Notes under the pieces: model-generated
Database searches by the model: none
The model's input: only the letters and a program-made list of their open reading frames with translations
What the model was told of the DNA's origin: nothing
Made by a program: the position numbers and the translations under genes
Assembly (NCBI RefSeq): GCF_002632725.1
Contig: NZ_NJAI01000002.1
Coordinates: 334,786-370,019, forward strand
Length of the DNA: 35,234 nt
Direction: 5' to 3'
Source of the DNA: Xenorhabdus hominickii
Lineage (GTDB): Bacteria; Pseudomonadota; Gammaproteobacteria; Enterobacterales; Enterobacteriaceae
Part shown: in pieces, positions 1 to 7,859 of the stretch
How positions within the stretch are numbered: the stretch's first letter is position 1
Layout of the letters: every line of letters begins with the position of its first letter

Positions 1-71
1 ATTCCAAATCAGAGGAGATGCACGATAAGGTGATAGGGACTTTCATCGAACGTGAATACTATTCTTTATAG
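1..71 (+). CDS. insB: IS1-family transposase InsB, C-terminal end (partial)
   Basis: Only the last 22 codons are present, read in frame from base 3 to the TAG at 69-71. The residues SKSEEMHDKVIG match the conserved C-terminus of IS1 InsB (SKSVELHDKVIG in the E. coli element, from memory). InsB supplies the DDE catalytic part of the frameshifted InsAB' transposase, but the catalytic residues lie upstream of the window. The gene is cut by the edge of the sequence and is not shown to be broken. Confidence 0.8.
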   Translation, partial: SKSEEMHDKVIGTFIEREYYSL

Positions 72-98
72 GGCTATCTAACTATTGGAGTCACGACC
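1..98 (+). mobile_element. IS1-family insertion sequence, right (3') end
   Basis: The terminal inverted repeat ends at base 98 (…CACGACC). Its reverse complement begins GGTCGTGACTCCAATAGTTAG. It matches 17 of 23 positions of the left end seen at 35136-35158, and shares TGACTCCAA with the classical IS1 end as I remember it. The end of the second transposase frame lies inside. The target duplication should start at 99 (GTTTTTTT), but its partner copy is outside the window. Confidence 0.85.
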
Positions 99-114
99 GT
101 TTTTTTCTAAGGAG

Positions 115-885
115 ATGACGACATTCCAAAATAAAACGGACTTAATTCTCACTGAATCCCAAAAAACGCCTAAGACAAAATCACCGGGGATGAAAAAATA
201 TACCAAAAATGCATTAAAAGACTTTGCTGCCCATGCAGGCTACTTGCATAACGGCTCCTATCAAGATGAGTTTGTTAACTTTAAGGATAAAAACCAAAAC
301 TTGGCCCCTGGAAAATTGTTTCCCGGTGTGGAACTGCTGCCTCAGAAAACCATTGAGATAAACAGGCCTGCGGGATGCTGGCAAAGTAAACGCAGCTATG
401 ACATAGAAGATGAATTTAGAAATAACATGGCAAATGAATATCAGGTACAGGATACCAGTAAATTTATCTTGGGGTTAAAAAGCATGTATGAAAAAAGTGG
501 GCAAACGCTGCACCCGATGACTCAACGTCTGGTTGAAGAGCATATTGCACATAACGGAAATATTTTGCCGACGATGGCGGGTATTGCTGGGTTGCATGCT
601 GAAGTACAGGCGTTGAATAAGGTATTTATTGAATCGGACGAGACATCCGGTCAGTCCTCTGCTCCCTTAAACCCAGCTCGTTATGCCAGGGCAATACTTC
701 AGTCATCAATCTTTACCAAACGACTTACCACGGCTAATGCAGGAAAAGACTTCCCAGCTTGCCATAACTGTTCTGGGATTATTCGATCTCCCGCTAATGT
801 CATCACAGGAATGGTAGGTAGCGCAAGTAGCAATTTTTCTGCTCAGCGCTCGAAACGTCATCGTTCCCAGTCGTTGAGTGAATAA
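115..885 (+). CDS. YwqJ-like deaminase (probable toxin domain), possibly 5'-truncated by IS1
   Basis: A protein of 256 aa if translated from ATG 115. The zinc-deaminase signature is clear: HAE at about residues 161-163 (HAEVQALN) and a second motif FPACHNCSGII with cysteines near 216 and 219. HAE plus CxxC is the pattern of YwqJ-like deaminases, a family often found as C-terminal warheads of polymorphic toxins. The first ~100 residues are basic and polar with no signal peptide. The tail is Ser/Arg-rich. The open frame runs back to TTG 85, but that codon lies inside the IS1 terminal repeat, so it is not an ancestral start. AAGGAG stands directly against ATG 115 with no spacer, a poor ribosome site. 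The IS may therefore have removed a longer N-terminus. No obvious immunity gene follows on the same strand. The target (nucleobase or protein) cannot be read from sequence. Confidence 0.6.
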   Translation: MTTFQNKTDLILTESQKTPKTKSPGMKKYTKNALKDFAAHAGYLHNGSYQDEFVNFKDKNQNLAPGKLFPGVELLPQKTIEINRPAGCWQSKRSYDIEDEFRNNMANEYQVQDTSKFILGLKSMYEKSGQTLHPMTQRLVEEHIAHNGNILPTMAGIAGLHAEVQALNKVFIESDETSGQSSAPLNPARYARAILQSSIFTKRLTTANAGKDFPACHNCSGIIRSPANVITGMVGSASSNFSAQRSKRHRSQSLSE

Positions 886-991
886 ACTACAATCTTCAAA
901 TGATTTTGATATCTGTTTAAAATCAGGGGAAGGGTTAAAAGACGTTATTTTTTCATTATCAACCAGTTGTTTGATTATTAAATATCAATTG

Positions 992-1213
992 TCAGCTAAT
1001 TTCAAAGTTAAATAGTTTGTAATGGCCTGATATGGTTAACAGTATTAGCGTTATAAATCTGAGTCGTGCTATTTTTAACGTAGCAAATTTGATTGGTTTT
1101 AAAGGGATGTTTAAGGCTAATTTTTTCTTGGTGATAAATCCAACTCTAGCTTCATTGTTTTCAAGCGTATTCCCATAATACTCAGGAATATCTGGTTCAC
1201 TGACTCCAGCCAC
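992..1213 (-). CDS. Doubtful small ORF, 73 aa
   Basis: A GTG-initiated frame of 73 codons, with a basic middle and a moderately hydrophobic stretch (LRFITLILLTIS) near residues 50-61. The start codon sits inside the palindrome at 1205-1234 and no Shine-Dalgarno sequence precedes it. I recognise no family. It lies downstream of, and in the same direction as, the gene at 1251-1832. It could be the remnant of a gene or chance coding. The rest of 886-1250 shows nothing else gene-like. Confidence 0.2.
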   Translation of the reverse strand: MAGVSEPDIPEYYGNTLENNEARVGFITKKKLALNIPLKPIKFATLKIARLRFITLILLTISGHYKLFNFEIS

Positions 1214-1234
1214 ATAGCTGGCTATGTGGCTGGA
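1205..1234. repeat. Perfect palindrome, copy 1 of an AGCCACATA/TATGTGGCT repeat
   Basis: TCCAGCCACATAG (1205-1217) and CTATGTGGCTGGA (1222-1234) form a 13-bp perfect stem around CTGG. It begins 16 nt past the stop codon of the minus-strand gene at 1251-1832 and could act as a transcript end or mRNA-stabilising hairpin. There is no clear U-run. The inner arms AGCCACATA…TATGTGGCT recur at 2083-2106 with a different 6-nt centre. Confidence 0.6.
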
Positions 1235-1250
1235 AACAACTTTATTGTCA

Positions 1251-1832
1251 TTATTGATTTTGGATTAAGTTAAAAGTTCCAATACCAGATAGAACAATAG
1301 GGTATGTAATTAATATGTAATTTTGATAGGCGGAAAATAAATCGCCCAAATAAATATTTCCTCTGAAAAGACGCAAGACTATATTTCTTGGGTTAATGTA
1401 AAGCTGAAAATTTAGTGGTGTATTTATAATGGATTGAGCATTTTTTACTACTCCTCCAAGATGAATGTTATTGAAATTCAATATTGGCATGTTATATCCG
1501 CCATAAACATAACCATTAAAATTGGTTGTTTTTCCCATATTGGGTGCGTGTCCAATGATAGCGGGATAAGATGATATTTGGATAAAGGGATAACTTCCAT
1601 ATTGGTGATATGTGTTAATGTTAAAATGCCCACTAATAAACTCTGTTAGGTTTAAAGTTGGGCTGGTTGATGAATCCGGTTTGATGTTTTCTGCAAATAG
1701 ATGAGCGAGTTCAGGCTTTTCTTTTACAAGAGCTTCATAATGTGAGATTTCTTGTTCATATCTATTTTTAGATAACTCAAATACATCTTGCGATTCTTCA
1801 TTAGTAGGTGTGGTTAAATTTTCTGTGTTCAT
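1251..1832 (-). CDS. Beta-rich hypothetical protein, possibly VapA/VapB-like
   Basis: A 193-aa protein. The ATG at 1832 is preceded by a good Shine-Dalgarno (GAGGG, 8 nt upstream), which supports a real gene. Residues 1-50 are charged and probably helical or disordered. The remainder is rich in Tyr, Asn and Gly with alternating hydrophobic residues, as in a beta-barrel: repeated G-aromatic patterns (GYVYGGY) and a C-terminal segment of the form ...YLGDLF…GIGTF. Disordered N-terminus, compact beta C-terminus and a late LGxF...GIG pattern resemble VapA/VapB virulence-associated proteins. Relatives of that family are, as I recall, annotated in Photorhabdus and Xenorhabdus. The match is from memory and weak. 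There is no signal peptide. The gene is AT-rich compared with the neighbouring bioA and bounded on both sides by related palindromes, which suggests acquisition. Function unknown. Confidence 0.6.
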   Translation of the reverse strand: MNTENLTTPTNEESQDVFELSKNRYEQEISHYEALVKEKPELAHLFAENIKPDSSTSPTLNLTEFISGHFNINTYHQYGSYPFIQISSYPAIIGHAPNMGKTTNFNGYVYGGYNMPILNFNNIHLGGVVKNAQSIINTPLNFQLYINPRNIVLRLFRGNIYLGDLFSAYQNYILITYPIVLSGIGTFNLIQNQ

Positions 1833-2154
1833 AATATTTCCCTCATTGTTTAAATAAATGTGATTGCATTATGAATATATCAGAGAATTTATTTTAAGAT
1901 GATGTAATAGCCTCTATTTTGGCTGTTAATATTTGTCAAAGAGTGTTTTTTGAGTATGATTTTATATTCTTTTATTTTTTATTAGAAATATGATAACCAA
2001 ATGTTGATGGATATTGGTTTATAGCATCTCAATACGATTAATGCTATTTTTAAAATTGTTTTTCACTGTGTTTTGTTTATTTAGCCACATAAATAAATAT
2101 GTGGCTGGGTTCATTTTATTGCTCTTTTTCTGTGTTTTAATCTTTGTGGATAGA
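1833..2154. other. AT-rich intergenic stretch upstream of the VapA-like gene
   Basis: It should hold the promoter of the minus-strand gene at 1251-1832 and the transcript end of bioA. The only structured element seen is the palindrome at 2083-2106. An open frame (TTG start at 2014, running into bioA) is hydrophobic and lacks a ribosome site, so I do not call it. Confidence 0.5.
2083..2106. repeat. Palindrome, copy 2 of the AGCCACATA/TATGTGGCT repeat
   Basis: AGCCACATA (2083-2091) and TATGTGGCT (2098-2106) are perfect inverted arms around AATAAA. The arms are identical to those at 1208-1231, but the 6-nt centre differs. It begins 48 nt past the bioA stop codon. It may be a transcript-end hairpin for bioA or a member of a small dispersed repeat family. 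Confidence 0.6.
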
Positions 2155-3429
2155 TTATTGCTTAATTATTACATCAGCAATAGCATTTGTCAGTCTCGAT
2201 AGCTGTTTTGGTTGAATAATATAAGGTGGCATCAAATAAATTAATCGACCAAATGGCCTGATCCACACACCATGTTGAACGAAATGACATTGTAATGAAG
2301 CGACATCAACGGGTTGTTTCATTTCAACAACACCAATAGCGCCCAATGCCCGAACATCTGCAACTGCATTGTGTGACTTAAGCGGAAATAATTCTGTTTT
2401 TAGCTGAGCTTCAATAGACTGAATATGTTGCTGCCACGGGCTGTCAACGAGTAATTTCAGGCTGGCGCTGGCTACAGCACAAGCCAGAGGATTTCCCATA
2501 AAAGTTGGGCCATGCATAAAACAGTCGGCCTCACCTTGACTGATAGTTTCAGCGACTTGGCGGGTAGTCAGCGTTGCTGATAACGTCATATATCCCCCCG
2601 TCAATGCTTTGCCTAAACATAAAATATCCGGTTCGATTTTCGCATGTTCACAGGCGAATAGTTTTCCTGTTCGCCCGAATCCGGTAGCGATTTCGTCTGC
2701 AATCAGCAAGGTCTGATACTCATCACAGAGTTGACGAACTTGGCGCAGATATTCGGGATGATAAATCCGCATTCCGCCTGCTCCCTGAACGATGGGTTCC
2801 AGAATCACAGCGGCAATTTCATCATGATATTGCAATAATAATTGCTTGAAAGGAGTGATATCTTCAGGTTGCCATTCGTCACTAAACTGACACTGTGGCG
2901 CATCGGCAAACAGATGATTTGGCAGATAACCTTTATACAGATTATGCATTGAATTTTCGGGATCACAGACAGACATCGCACCAAAAGTGTCACCATGATA
3001 ACCATGGCGCAGCGTCAGTAATCGTTGGCGTTTTTCCCCTTTAGCTTGCCAGTATTGCAAGGCCATTTTTAGAGCGACTTCCACGGCGACAGAGCCTGAA
3101 TCTGCCAAGAAAACACACTCTAATGAATCAGGTGTAATTGCTACTAATTGCTTACACAATTCAATCGCAGGAGGATGGGTTATGCCACCAAACATAACAT
3201 GGGACATCTGGTCGATTTGCGATTTTGCTGCTTCATTGAGTACTGGATGACTGTAACCGTGGATGGCTGCCCACCATGAGGACATACCATCGATAAGCCT
3301 GCGACCATCGGATAAAACCAGCTCTACACCTGTGGCTGATACAACCGGATAGGTAGGAAGCGGATGGGTCATTGATGTGTAAGGATGCCAAATATGGCGC
3401 TGGTCAAATTCAATATCTGAAGGGTTCAT
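2155..3429 (-). CDS. bioA: Adenosylmethionine-8-amino-7-oxononanoate aminotransferase
   Basis: BioA transfers the amino group of S-adenosylmethionine to 8-amino-7-oxononanoate (KAPA) to give 7,8-diaminopelargonate (DAPA). It is the third step of biotin ring assembly, cytosolic and PLP-dependent. The 424 aa are close to the family's usual ~429. HIWHPYTSM near the N-terminus, [10 protein letters not shown], and the PLP lysine K274 in [11 protein letters not shown] are all in place, as is the aminotransferase class III motif [15 protein letters not shown]. The ATG at 3429 opens 10 nt from the BirA operator. The gene diverges from bioBFCD exactly as in E. coli, so both arms should be repressed together when BirA carries biotinoyl-AMP. 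It appears intact. Confidence 0.97.
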   Translation of the reverse strand: MNPSDIEFDQRHIWHPYTSMTHPLPTYPVVSATGVELVLSDGRRLIDGMSSWWAAIHGYSHPVLNEAAKSQIDQMSHVMFGGITHPPAIELCKQLVAITPDSLECVFLADSGSVAVEVALKMALQYWQAKGEKRQRLLTLRHGYHGDTFGAMSVCDPENSMHNLYKGYLPNHLFADAPQCQFSDEWQPEDITPFKQLLLQYHDEIAAVILEPIVQGAGGMRIYHPEYLRQVRQLCDEYQTLLIADEIATGFGRTGKLFACEHAKIEPDILCLGKALTGGYMTLSATLTTRQVAETISQGEADCFMHGPTFMGNPLACAVASASLKLLVDSPWQQHIQSIEAQLKTELFPLKSHNAVADVRALGAIGVVEMKQPVDVASLQCHFVQHGVWIRPFGRLIYLMPPYIIQPKQLSRLTNAIADVIIKQ

Positions 3430-3439
3430 AGTAAATTAC

Positions 3440-3473
3440 TTGTAAACCTTTGTTGGTTCATTTTGGTTGACAT
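3440..3473. promoter_or_regulatory. BirA operator between bioA and bioB
   Basis: Half-sites TTGTAAACC (3440-3448) and GGTTGACAT (3465-3473) are separated by 16 bp, the arrangement of the enterobacterial bio operator (TTGTAAACC-N16-GGTTTACAA). The left half is perfect and the right half has two changes. A perfect -35 hexamer TTGACA (3467-3472) overlaps the right half. TAAACT at 3489-3494 is a possible -10 for bioB, so bound BirA would cover the promoter. Confidence 0.9.
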
Positions 3474-3525
3474 GATAGCGGCGTTATTTAAACTGACAAC
3501 ATTTTTCCACTTCGGAGATGTTATT

Positions 3526-4566
3526 GTGAGCGAGCGTCAACAATGGACTATCAAGCAGGCACAGGCTTTGTTTGATAAACCTTTTTTTGAATTATTATTT
3601 CAAGCACAACAGATACACCGTGAACATTTTGACCCACAGCAAGTACAGGTGAGTACACTGCTTTCGATAAAAACGGGTGCTTGTCCAGAAGACTGCAAAT
3701 ATTGTCCACAAAGTTCCCGCTATAAAACCGGCTTAGAAAAAGAGCGGCTGATGGAAGTGGAAAAAGTCATCGAATCAGCGCACAAGGCTAAAAAAGCGGG
3801 GTCAACCCGTTTTTGTATGGGAGCCGCTTGGAAGAACCCGCATGAACGTGATATGCCGTATTTGGAAAAGATGGTGAAGGAAGTGAAAGCACTGGGGATG
3901 GAAACCTGTATGACGTTGGGAATGTTGGATCATTCTCAGGCACAGCGCTTATCCGAGGCAGGTCTGGACTATTACAATCATAACTTAGACACCTCACCAG
4001 AATTTTACGGCAATATCATTACTACCCGTAGTTATCAAGACAGGTTGGATACTTTGGATAACGTTCGGGATGCAGGCATTAAAGTTTGTTCCGGTGGTAT
4101 CGTTGGTCTGGGAGAGCAAATCCGTGATAGGGCCGCATTGTTGGTACAACTGGCTAATTTACCAAAACCCCCCGAAAGTGTGCCGATCAATATGCTGGTC
4201 AAAGTAAAGGGAACGCCAATGGAAAATAATGAAGATGTCGATCCTTTTGACTTTATCCGTACCATTGCCGTGGCGCGGATCATGATGCCGAAATCCCATG
4301 TTCGTTTATCCGCAGGGCGTGAGCAGATGAATGAGCAGACTCAGGCCATGTGTTTTATGGCGGGTGCTAATTCGATTTTCTATGGTTGTAAATTACTGAC
4401 TACACCAAACCCGGATGAGGATAAAGATCTGCAACTTTTCCGTCGATTGGGTATTAATCCGCAACAGACAAAGACAGCATTTGGTGACAACCAACAGCAG
4501 CAGCACTTGAGTGAAGCTATTATTCATAACGCTGATAACGAACAATTCTATAACGCGGCAATATAA
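3526..4566 (+). CDS. bioB: Biotin synthase
   Basis: Radical SAM enzyme that inserts sulfur into dethiobiotin to form biotin. Reading from GTG 3526 gives 346 aa, the family length. The [4Fe-4S] motif CPEDCKYC has its cysteines at 53, 57 and 60, the same numbering as E. coli. [12 protein letters not shown] and the C-terminal [12 protein letters not shown] block are also present. I chose GTG 3526 because GGAG lies 8 nt upstream and the homologue aligns from there. The frame is open back to TTG 3463, but that codon lies in the BirA operator. The stop overlaps the bioF start (TAATG), so the two are translationally coupled. Confidence 0.96.
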   Translation: MSERQQWTIKQAQALFDKPFFELLFQAQQIHREHFDPQQVQVSTLLSIKTGACPEDCKYCPQSSRYKTGLEKERLMEVEKVIESAHKAKKAGSTRFCMGAAWKNPHERDMPYLEKMVKEVKALGMETCMTLGMLDHSQAQRLSEAGLDYYNHNLDTSPEFYGNIITTRSYQDRLDTLDNVRDAGIKVCSGGIVGLGEQIRDRAALLVQLANLPKPPESVPINMLVKVKGTPMENNEDVDPFDFIRTIAVARIMMPKSHVRLSAGREQMNEQTQAMCFMAGANSIFYGCKLLTTPNPDEDKDLQLFRRLGINPQQTKTAFGDNQQQQHLSEAIIHNADNEQFYNAAI

Positions 4567-5717
4567 TGAGCTGGTCAGACTCTCTCTCCCGACGTTTGGC
4601 CGAACGTCGGGGAACTTCGCTATGGCGCAACAGACAAGCCCATCAGGGTTCTGACGGGCGTTTATTGTTCACTTCGGATGGTCAATATTTAAATTTTTCC
4701 AGCAACGATTACCTTGGATTGAGTCAACATCCTCAGATCATTGCCGCCTGGCAACAAGGGGCTGAACAATATGGTGTGGGGAGTGGCGGCTCAGGGCATG
4801 TCACGGGTTACACAACAGCGCACCACGTTCTGGAGCAGCAATTGGCAGAATGGTTGGGATATTCCCACGCTTTGCTGTTTATCTCGGGTTATGCCGCCAA
4901 TCAAGGTGTGATTGCAGCCTTGATGGAAAAAGAGGATCGGATTATTGCCGATCGTCTCAGTCATGCCTCACTGATGGAAGCAGCCATGCATTCTCCTTCA
5001 CAGCTTCGGCGTTTTCTGCATAACGATTTGGATTCACTTAAGCATCATTTGGCAAAAACGTGTGTCGGCAAAACGTTGGTCGTCACAGAAGGTATTTTCA
5101 GTATGGATGGGGATTGTGCTCCGTTAGAAGCTATCGCACAGCAAACGAGATCTTCAAAAAGCTGGCTGATGGTGGATGATGCCCATGGTATCGGCATTCA
5201 TGGTCATGAAGGGCGCGGCAGTTGTTGGTCGCAGAATGTTAAACCAGAGATTCTGATTGTCACCTTTGGTAAAGCATTTGGATTGAGTGGAGCCGCAGTT
5301 TTGTGTGATGAACAAACTGCTGAATATTTACTCCAGTACTCCCGACATCTGATTTACAGCACTTCAATGCCACCTGCTCAGGCAGTGGCTCTTTCCGAGG
5401 CGGTGAGGCAAATTCGGGCAGGAGAGAGTCTGCGTCAGTCATTACAAAACAACATCCGTTATTTTCGTCGTGAAGCGCAGCATTTGTCTTTTGCTTTGAT
5501 GGATTCGGAAACAGCCATTCAGCCATTAATCATTGGAAACAATGAACGTTGCCTCGCACTATCTCACCAGCTCAGGCAGAGAAAAGTATGGGTCAAGGCA
5601 ATACTCCCGCCGACGGTTCCTCCCGACAGTGCCCGCCTGCGCATTACTCTGACAGCAAGCCATACACGACAGGATATTGATGTATTACTGGGGGCATTGC
5701 ATGGATCAGACTGTTAA
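4566..5717 (+). CDS. bioF: 8-amino-7-oxononanoate synthase
   Basis: BioF condenses pimeloyl-ACP (or pimeloyl-CoA) with L-alanine, releasing CO2, to make 8-amino-7-oxononanoate. It is PLP-dependent and cytosolic. It has 383 aa, the family length. [10 protein letters not shown], the glycine-rich [23 protein letters not shown] and the PLP lysine K236 in FGKAFGLSG are present. The ATG overlaps the bioB stop by one base. The 3' end overlaps the bioC start by 17 bases, so the operon is tightly coupled. No sign of damage. Confidence 0.96.
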   Translation: MSWSDSLSRRLAERRGTSLWRNRQAHQGSDGRLLFTSDGQYLNFSSNDYLGLSQHPQIIAAWQQGAEQYGVGSGGSGHVTGYTTAHHVLEQQLAEWLGYSHALLFISGYAANQGVIAALMEKEDRIIADRLSHASLMEAAMHSPSQLRRFLHNDLDSLKHHLAKTCVGKTLVVTEGIFSMDGDCAPLEAIAQQTRSSKSWLMVDDAHGIGIHGHEGRGSCWSQNVKPEILIVTFGKAFGLSGAAVLCDEQTAEYLLQYSRHLIYSTSMPPAQAVALSEAVRQIRAGESLRQSLQNNIRYFRREAQHLSFALMDSETAIQPLIIGNNERCLALSHQLRQRKVWVKAILPPTVPPDSARLRITLTASHTRQDIDVLLGALHGSDC

Positions 5718-6492
5718 ATGTACTCAAGCTGTTAAGTATGTAGACAAGCAAGCAATTGCGGGTGCTTTTGGACGCGTGGCGGCTAAGTATGACACTGTGG
5801 CTAAATTACAACAGCAAACAGGCGAATACTTGATGGCGTTGGTTCAGACGGAAAAGACAGGTATTCGGGTATTGGATGCAGGATGCGGAACGGGTTTTTT
5901 CAGTGCTCGCTGGAAGCAAAAAGGTAAACAAGTCATCGCATTGGATTTGGCTTCCGGGATGTTAAGCCATGCACAAAATCAGCAAGTTGCTGATTATTAT
6001 TTGCAAGGGGATATTGAGCATCTGGGGTTGGCGGATAACAGCGTAGACATCTGTTTCAGCAATCTGGCAGTACAATGGTGTAATGATTTACCCAACGCAT
6101 TGCAGGAATTTTATCGCGTTACGCGTCCAGGTGGGATTATTGTATTTTCCACACTTGCGCAAGGTTCATTATATGAATTGGAAACTGCATGGAAACGGGT
6201 GGATGATTATCGGCACATTAATCAATTTCTGTCGTTGCAGACAATCACACAAGCATGTCGATCCTATCGACACCAAATCATTAGCCGACAATATGACCAG
6301 CATTATCCGCAACTCTTACCCTTATTGAATTCTCTGAAAGGGATAGGGGCGACACACCTTCATCACGGCCGTCAGCAGGGATTAATGACTCGAAAACGCC
6401 TGAACGCTCTTGCTGAGGTATATCCAACAAATAATGGGCATTACCCATTAAGCTATCAAATCGCTTTTGGAGTCATATATTGTGATAAATAA
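5701..6492 (+). CDS. bioC: Malonyl-[acyl-carrier protein] O-methyltransferase
   Basis: BioC methylates the free carboxyl of malonyl-ACP with S-adenosylmethionine, so that the fatty-acid machinery can elongate it to pimeloyl-ACP methyl ester, the first committed step of biotin synthesis. The protein is 263 aa; E. coli BioC is ~251. It has [10 protein letters not shown] near the N-terminus and the SAM-binding motif [12 protein letters not shown] around residues 57-68, with the fold's later ALDLASGML and FSNLAVQWC segments. I chose ATG 5701 because GGGGG lies 6-7 nt upstream. Two ATGs at 5677 and 5680 are in frame but lie deep within bioF. BioH, its methyl-esterase partner, is not in this window. 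Confidence 0.95.
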   Translation: MDQTVKCTQAVKYVDKQAIAGAFGRVAAKYDTVAKLQQQTGEYLMALVQTEKTGIRVLDAGCGTGFFSARWKQKGKQVIALDLASGMLSHAQNQQVADYYLQGDIEHLGLADNSVDICFSNLAVQWCNDLPNALQEFYRVTRPGGIIVFSTLAQGSLYELETAWKRVDDYRHINQFLSLQTITQACRSYRHQIISRQYDQHYPQLLPLLNSLKGIGATHLHHGRQQGLMTRKRLNALAEVYPTNNGHYPLSYQIAFGVIYCDK

Positions 6493-6499
6493 ATCCACG

Positions 6500-7183
6500 A
6501 TGACAAATAAATATTTTCTTACTGGAACCGATACTGAAGTCGGTAAAACAGTCGTTAGTTGTGCTCTGCTGCAAGCCGCAAATAAAAAAGGATATCAAAC
6601 CGCAGGTTATAAACCAGTGGCATCAGGAAGCGAAATAACGGCGGAAGGAATACGCAATGGCGATGCGCTGGCTTTACAACGTAACAGTTCGGTGTCGCTA
6701 ACGTATCAGGAAGTGAACCCGTTGGTATTTATTGAGCCGACATCACCCCATATCGTGAGCGCTGAACTAAACCAGCCCATTGATTTTTCAGTGCTATCAA
6801 GGGGATTGGATGCCTTAGCAGCAAAGTCTGACTGGGTTTTAGTTGAGGGCGCGGGGGGGTGGTATACGCCACTATCGGAGAATACAACCTTTGCTGATTG
6901 GGTCATTCAGGAAGATTTACCTGTGATTTTAACTGTCGGTATTAAATTAGGCTGTATCAACCATGCTGTATTAACAGCCAAAGCGATCCAACATGCTGGA
7001 TTGAAACTGGTCGGTTGGGTTGCTAATGAAATTGAGCCAGCCGGCAAACGTCAGGCGGCGTATTTGGATACATTGGAGCGCATGATCCCAGCTCCTTTAT
7101 TGGGTATTATTCCTCACTTGAGCAAATCATACGATAACAATCACATAGGGGAATATATAGATATCAATTCATTGGTTAACTAA
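6500..7183 (+). CDS. bioD: ATP-dependent dethiobiotin synthetase
   Basis: BioD closes the ureido ring of dethiobiotin from 7,8-diaminopelargonate, CO2 and ATP. Reading from ATG 6500 gives 227 aa; the family runs ~225. The modified P-loop GTDTEVGKT is at residues 9-17. Next comes GYKPVASGSE, then the phosphate/DAPA-binding VEGAGGWYTPL. The frame is open back to 6467, but that part lies within bioC. The E. coli protein aligns from the chosen start. It is last in the operon, seven bases after the bioC stop, and no clear terminator hairpin follows. Confidence 0.95.
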   Translation: MTNKYFLTGTDTEVGKTVVSCALLQAANKKGYQTAGYKPVASGSEITAEGIRNGDALALQRNSSVSLTYQEVNPLVFIEPTSPHIVSAELNQPIDFSVLSRGLDALAAKSDWVLVEGAGGWYTPLSENTTFADWVIQEDLPVILTVGIKLGCINHAVLTAKAIQHAGLKLVGWVANEIEPAGKRQAAYLDTLERMIPAPLLGIIPHLSKSYDNNHIGEYIDINSLVN

Positions 7184-7755
7184 TTGTTTACTTTGCGTTA
7201 GGTAAAATAGCCACTCTAATTGAGATATAAGTCACATTTTTTATACATAAGGTACTTTATTTAAATAATAATTGCACCATTTTTGAACAATAAATAGAGT
7301 AAATTAATTCTAAAACAGGATAAAAATATTCCTCTATTGAGGATATTTGTAAAAGAGGATAACTCCGCAATCATGCATGCCTAATAGGGTTGGCTGAGTT
7401 ATCCACTGTTATTGTGGATAACCCTGTGAATTAGTTTTAGAAAAGTATCCTCACGCAAGATAACACGCGGCTTGCGTAGGATTTGCTGTTATTCTCTCCT
7501 TGTGTTTTTTCATCCAAAAAATCAACTGGTTGAATAAAATCAATCCCTTTCTACATCCCTTTGCTATTCGATGCTTTATCATTTCAGTAGTTAATACAAG
7601 AATAAGAAAAAGCAAGCTTATTATCTGGGGATAAAAATAGACGCCATTTATGTTAACTAAATGTTAATATCACCATGAGTTAATTTAAGGTTTCTTGCCA
7701 CTGAACCTCTTCGGTCTTTCTTTGAAATAAAAACAACATTATTTTGCTAACTGAC
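7184..7755. other. Long bioD-uvrB intergenic region
   Basis: There is no convincing gene between bioD and the uvrB promoter. E. coli also has a long non-coding gap at this position. AT-rich sequence on both sides frames the DnaA-box-like cluster at 7357-7421, annotated separately. TTATCTGGGGATAA near 7620 is a further weak palindrome of the same flavour. No tRNA or stable RNA fold was recognised. Confidence 0.5.
7357..7421. promoter_or_regulatory. Cluster of DnaA-box-like sites upstream of uvrB
   Basis: GTTATCCAC (7398-7406) and GTGGATAAC (7414-7422) form a perfect 9-bp inverted repeat around TGTTATT. The right arm contains a perfect DnaA box on the minus strand (TTATCCACA, 7413-7421). The left arm has one mismatch (TTATCCACT, 7399-7407). 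GGATAACTC at 7357-7365 is the exact reverse complement of GAGTTATCC at 7396-7404, giving a third, weaker box and an alternative stem. DnaA involvement upstream of uvrB has been reported in E. coli, so a conserved role is plausible. It could instead titrate DnaA. Confidence 0.6.
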
Positions 7756-7783
7756 TTGAAGCTGGTTTTTTATCCAGTATTAT
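7756..7783 (+). promoter_or_regulatory. uvrB promoter with LexA (SOS) box
   Basis: -35 TTGAAG (7756-7761) and -10 TATTAT (7778-7783) are separated by 16 bp. The spacer is exactly CTG-N10-CAG (7762-7777), the LexA-box pattern. The core TTTTTTATCCAGTAT also matches the E. coli uvrB operator as I recall it. LexA bound here would block RNA polymerase directly, so uvrB should be induced by DNA damage. The leader to the start codon is about 70 nt. Confidence 0.9.
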
Positions 7784-7859
7784 AAAAGCATTGTGTTGGA
7801 ATATTGTGTTGGTATACAGATAGCATGGGGGCGAGGGGTGTCCATGACGGTGGGGGAAA

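Noticed and set aside
85..114. TTG 85 as the start of the deaminase gene
   Set aside because: The codon lies inside the IS1 terminal inverted repeat (76-98), so the first residues would be IS-derived; it has no ribosome site.
2014..2202. 62-codon hydrophobic frame on the plus strand
   Set aside because: TTG start, no Shine-Dalgarno, overlaps the end of bioA and contains the palindrome at 2083-2106.
3463..3525. N-terminal extension of BioB
   Set aside because: The TTG start is within the BirA operator and promoter; GTG 3526 has a ribosome site and fits the family length.
7357..7422. Replication origin
   Set aside because: Only two good DnaA boxes and no flanking origin genes or clustered AT-rich unwinding repeats; more likely regulation or DnaA titration.
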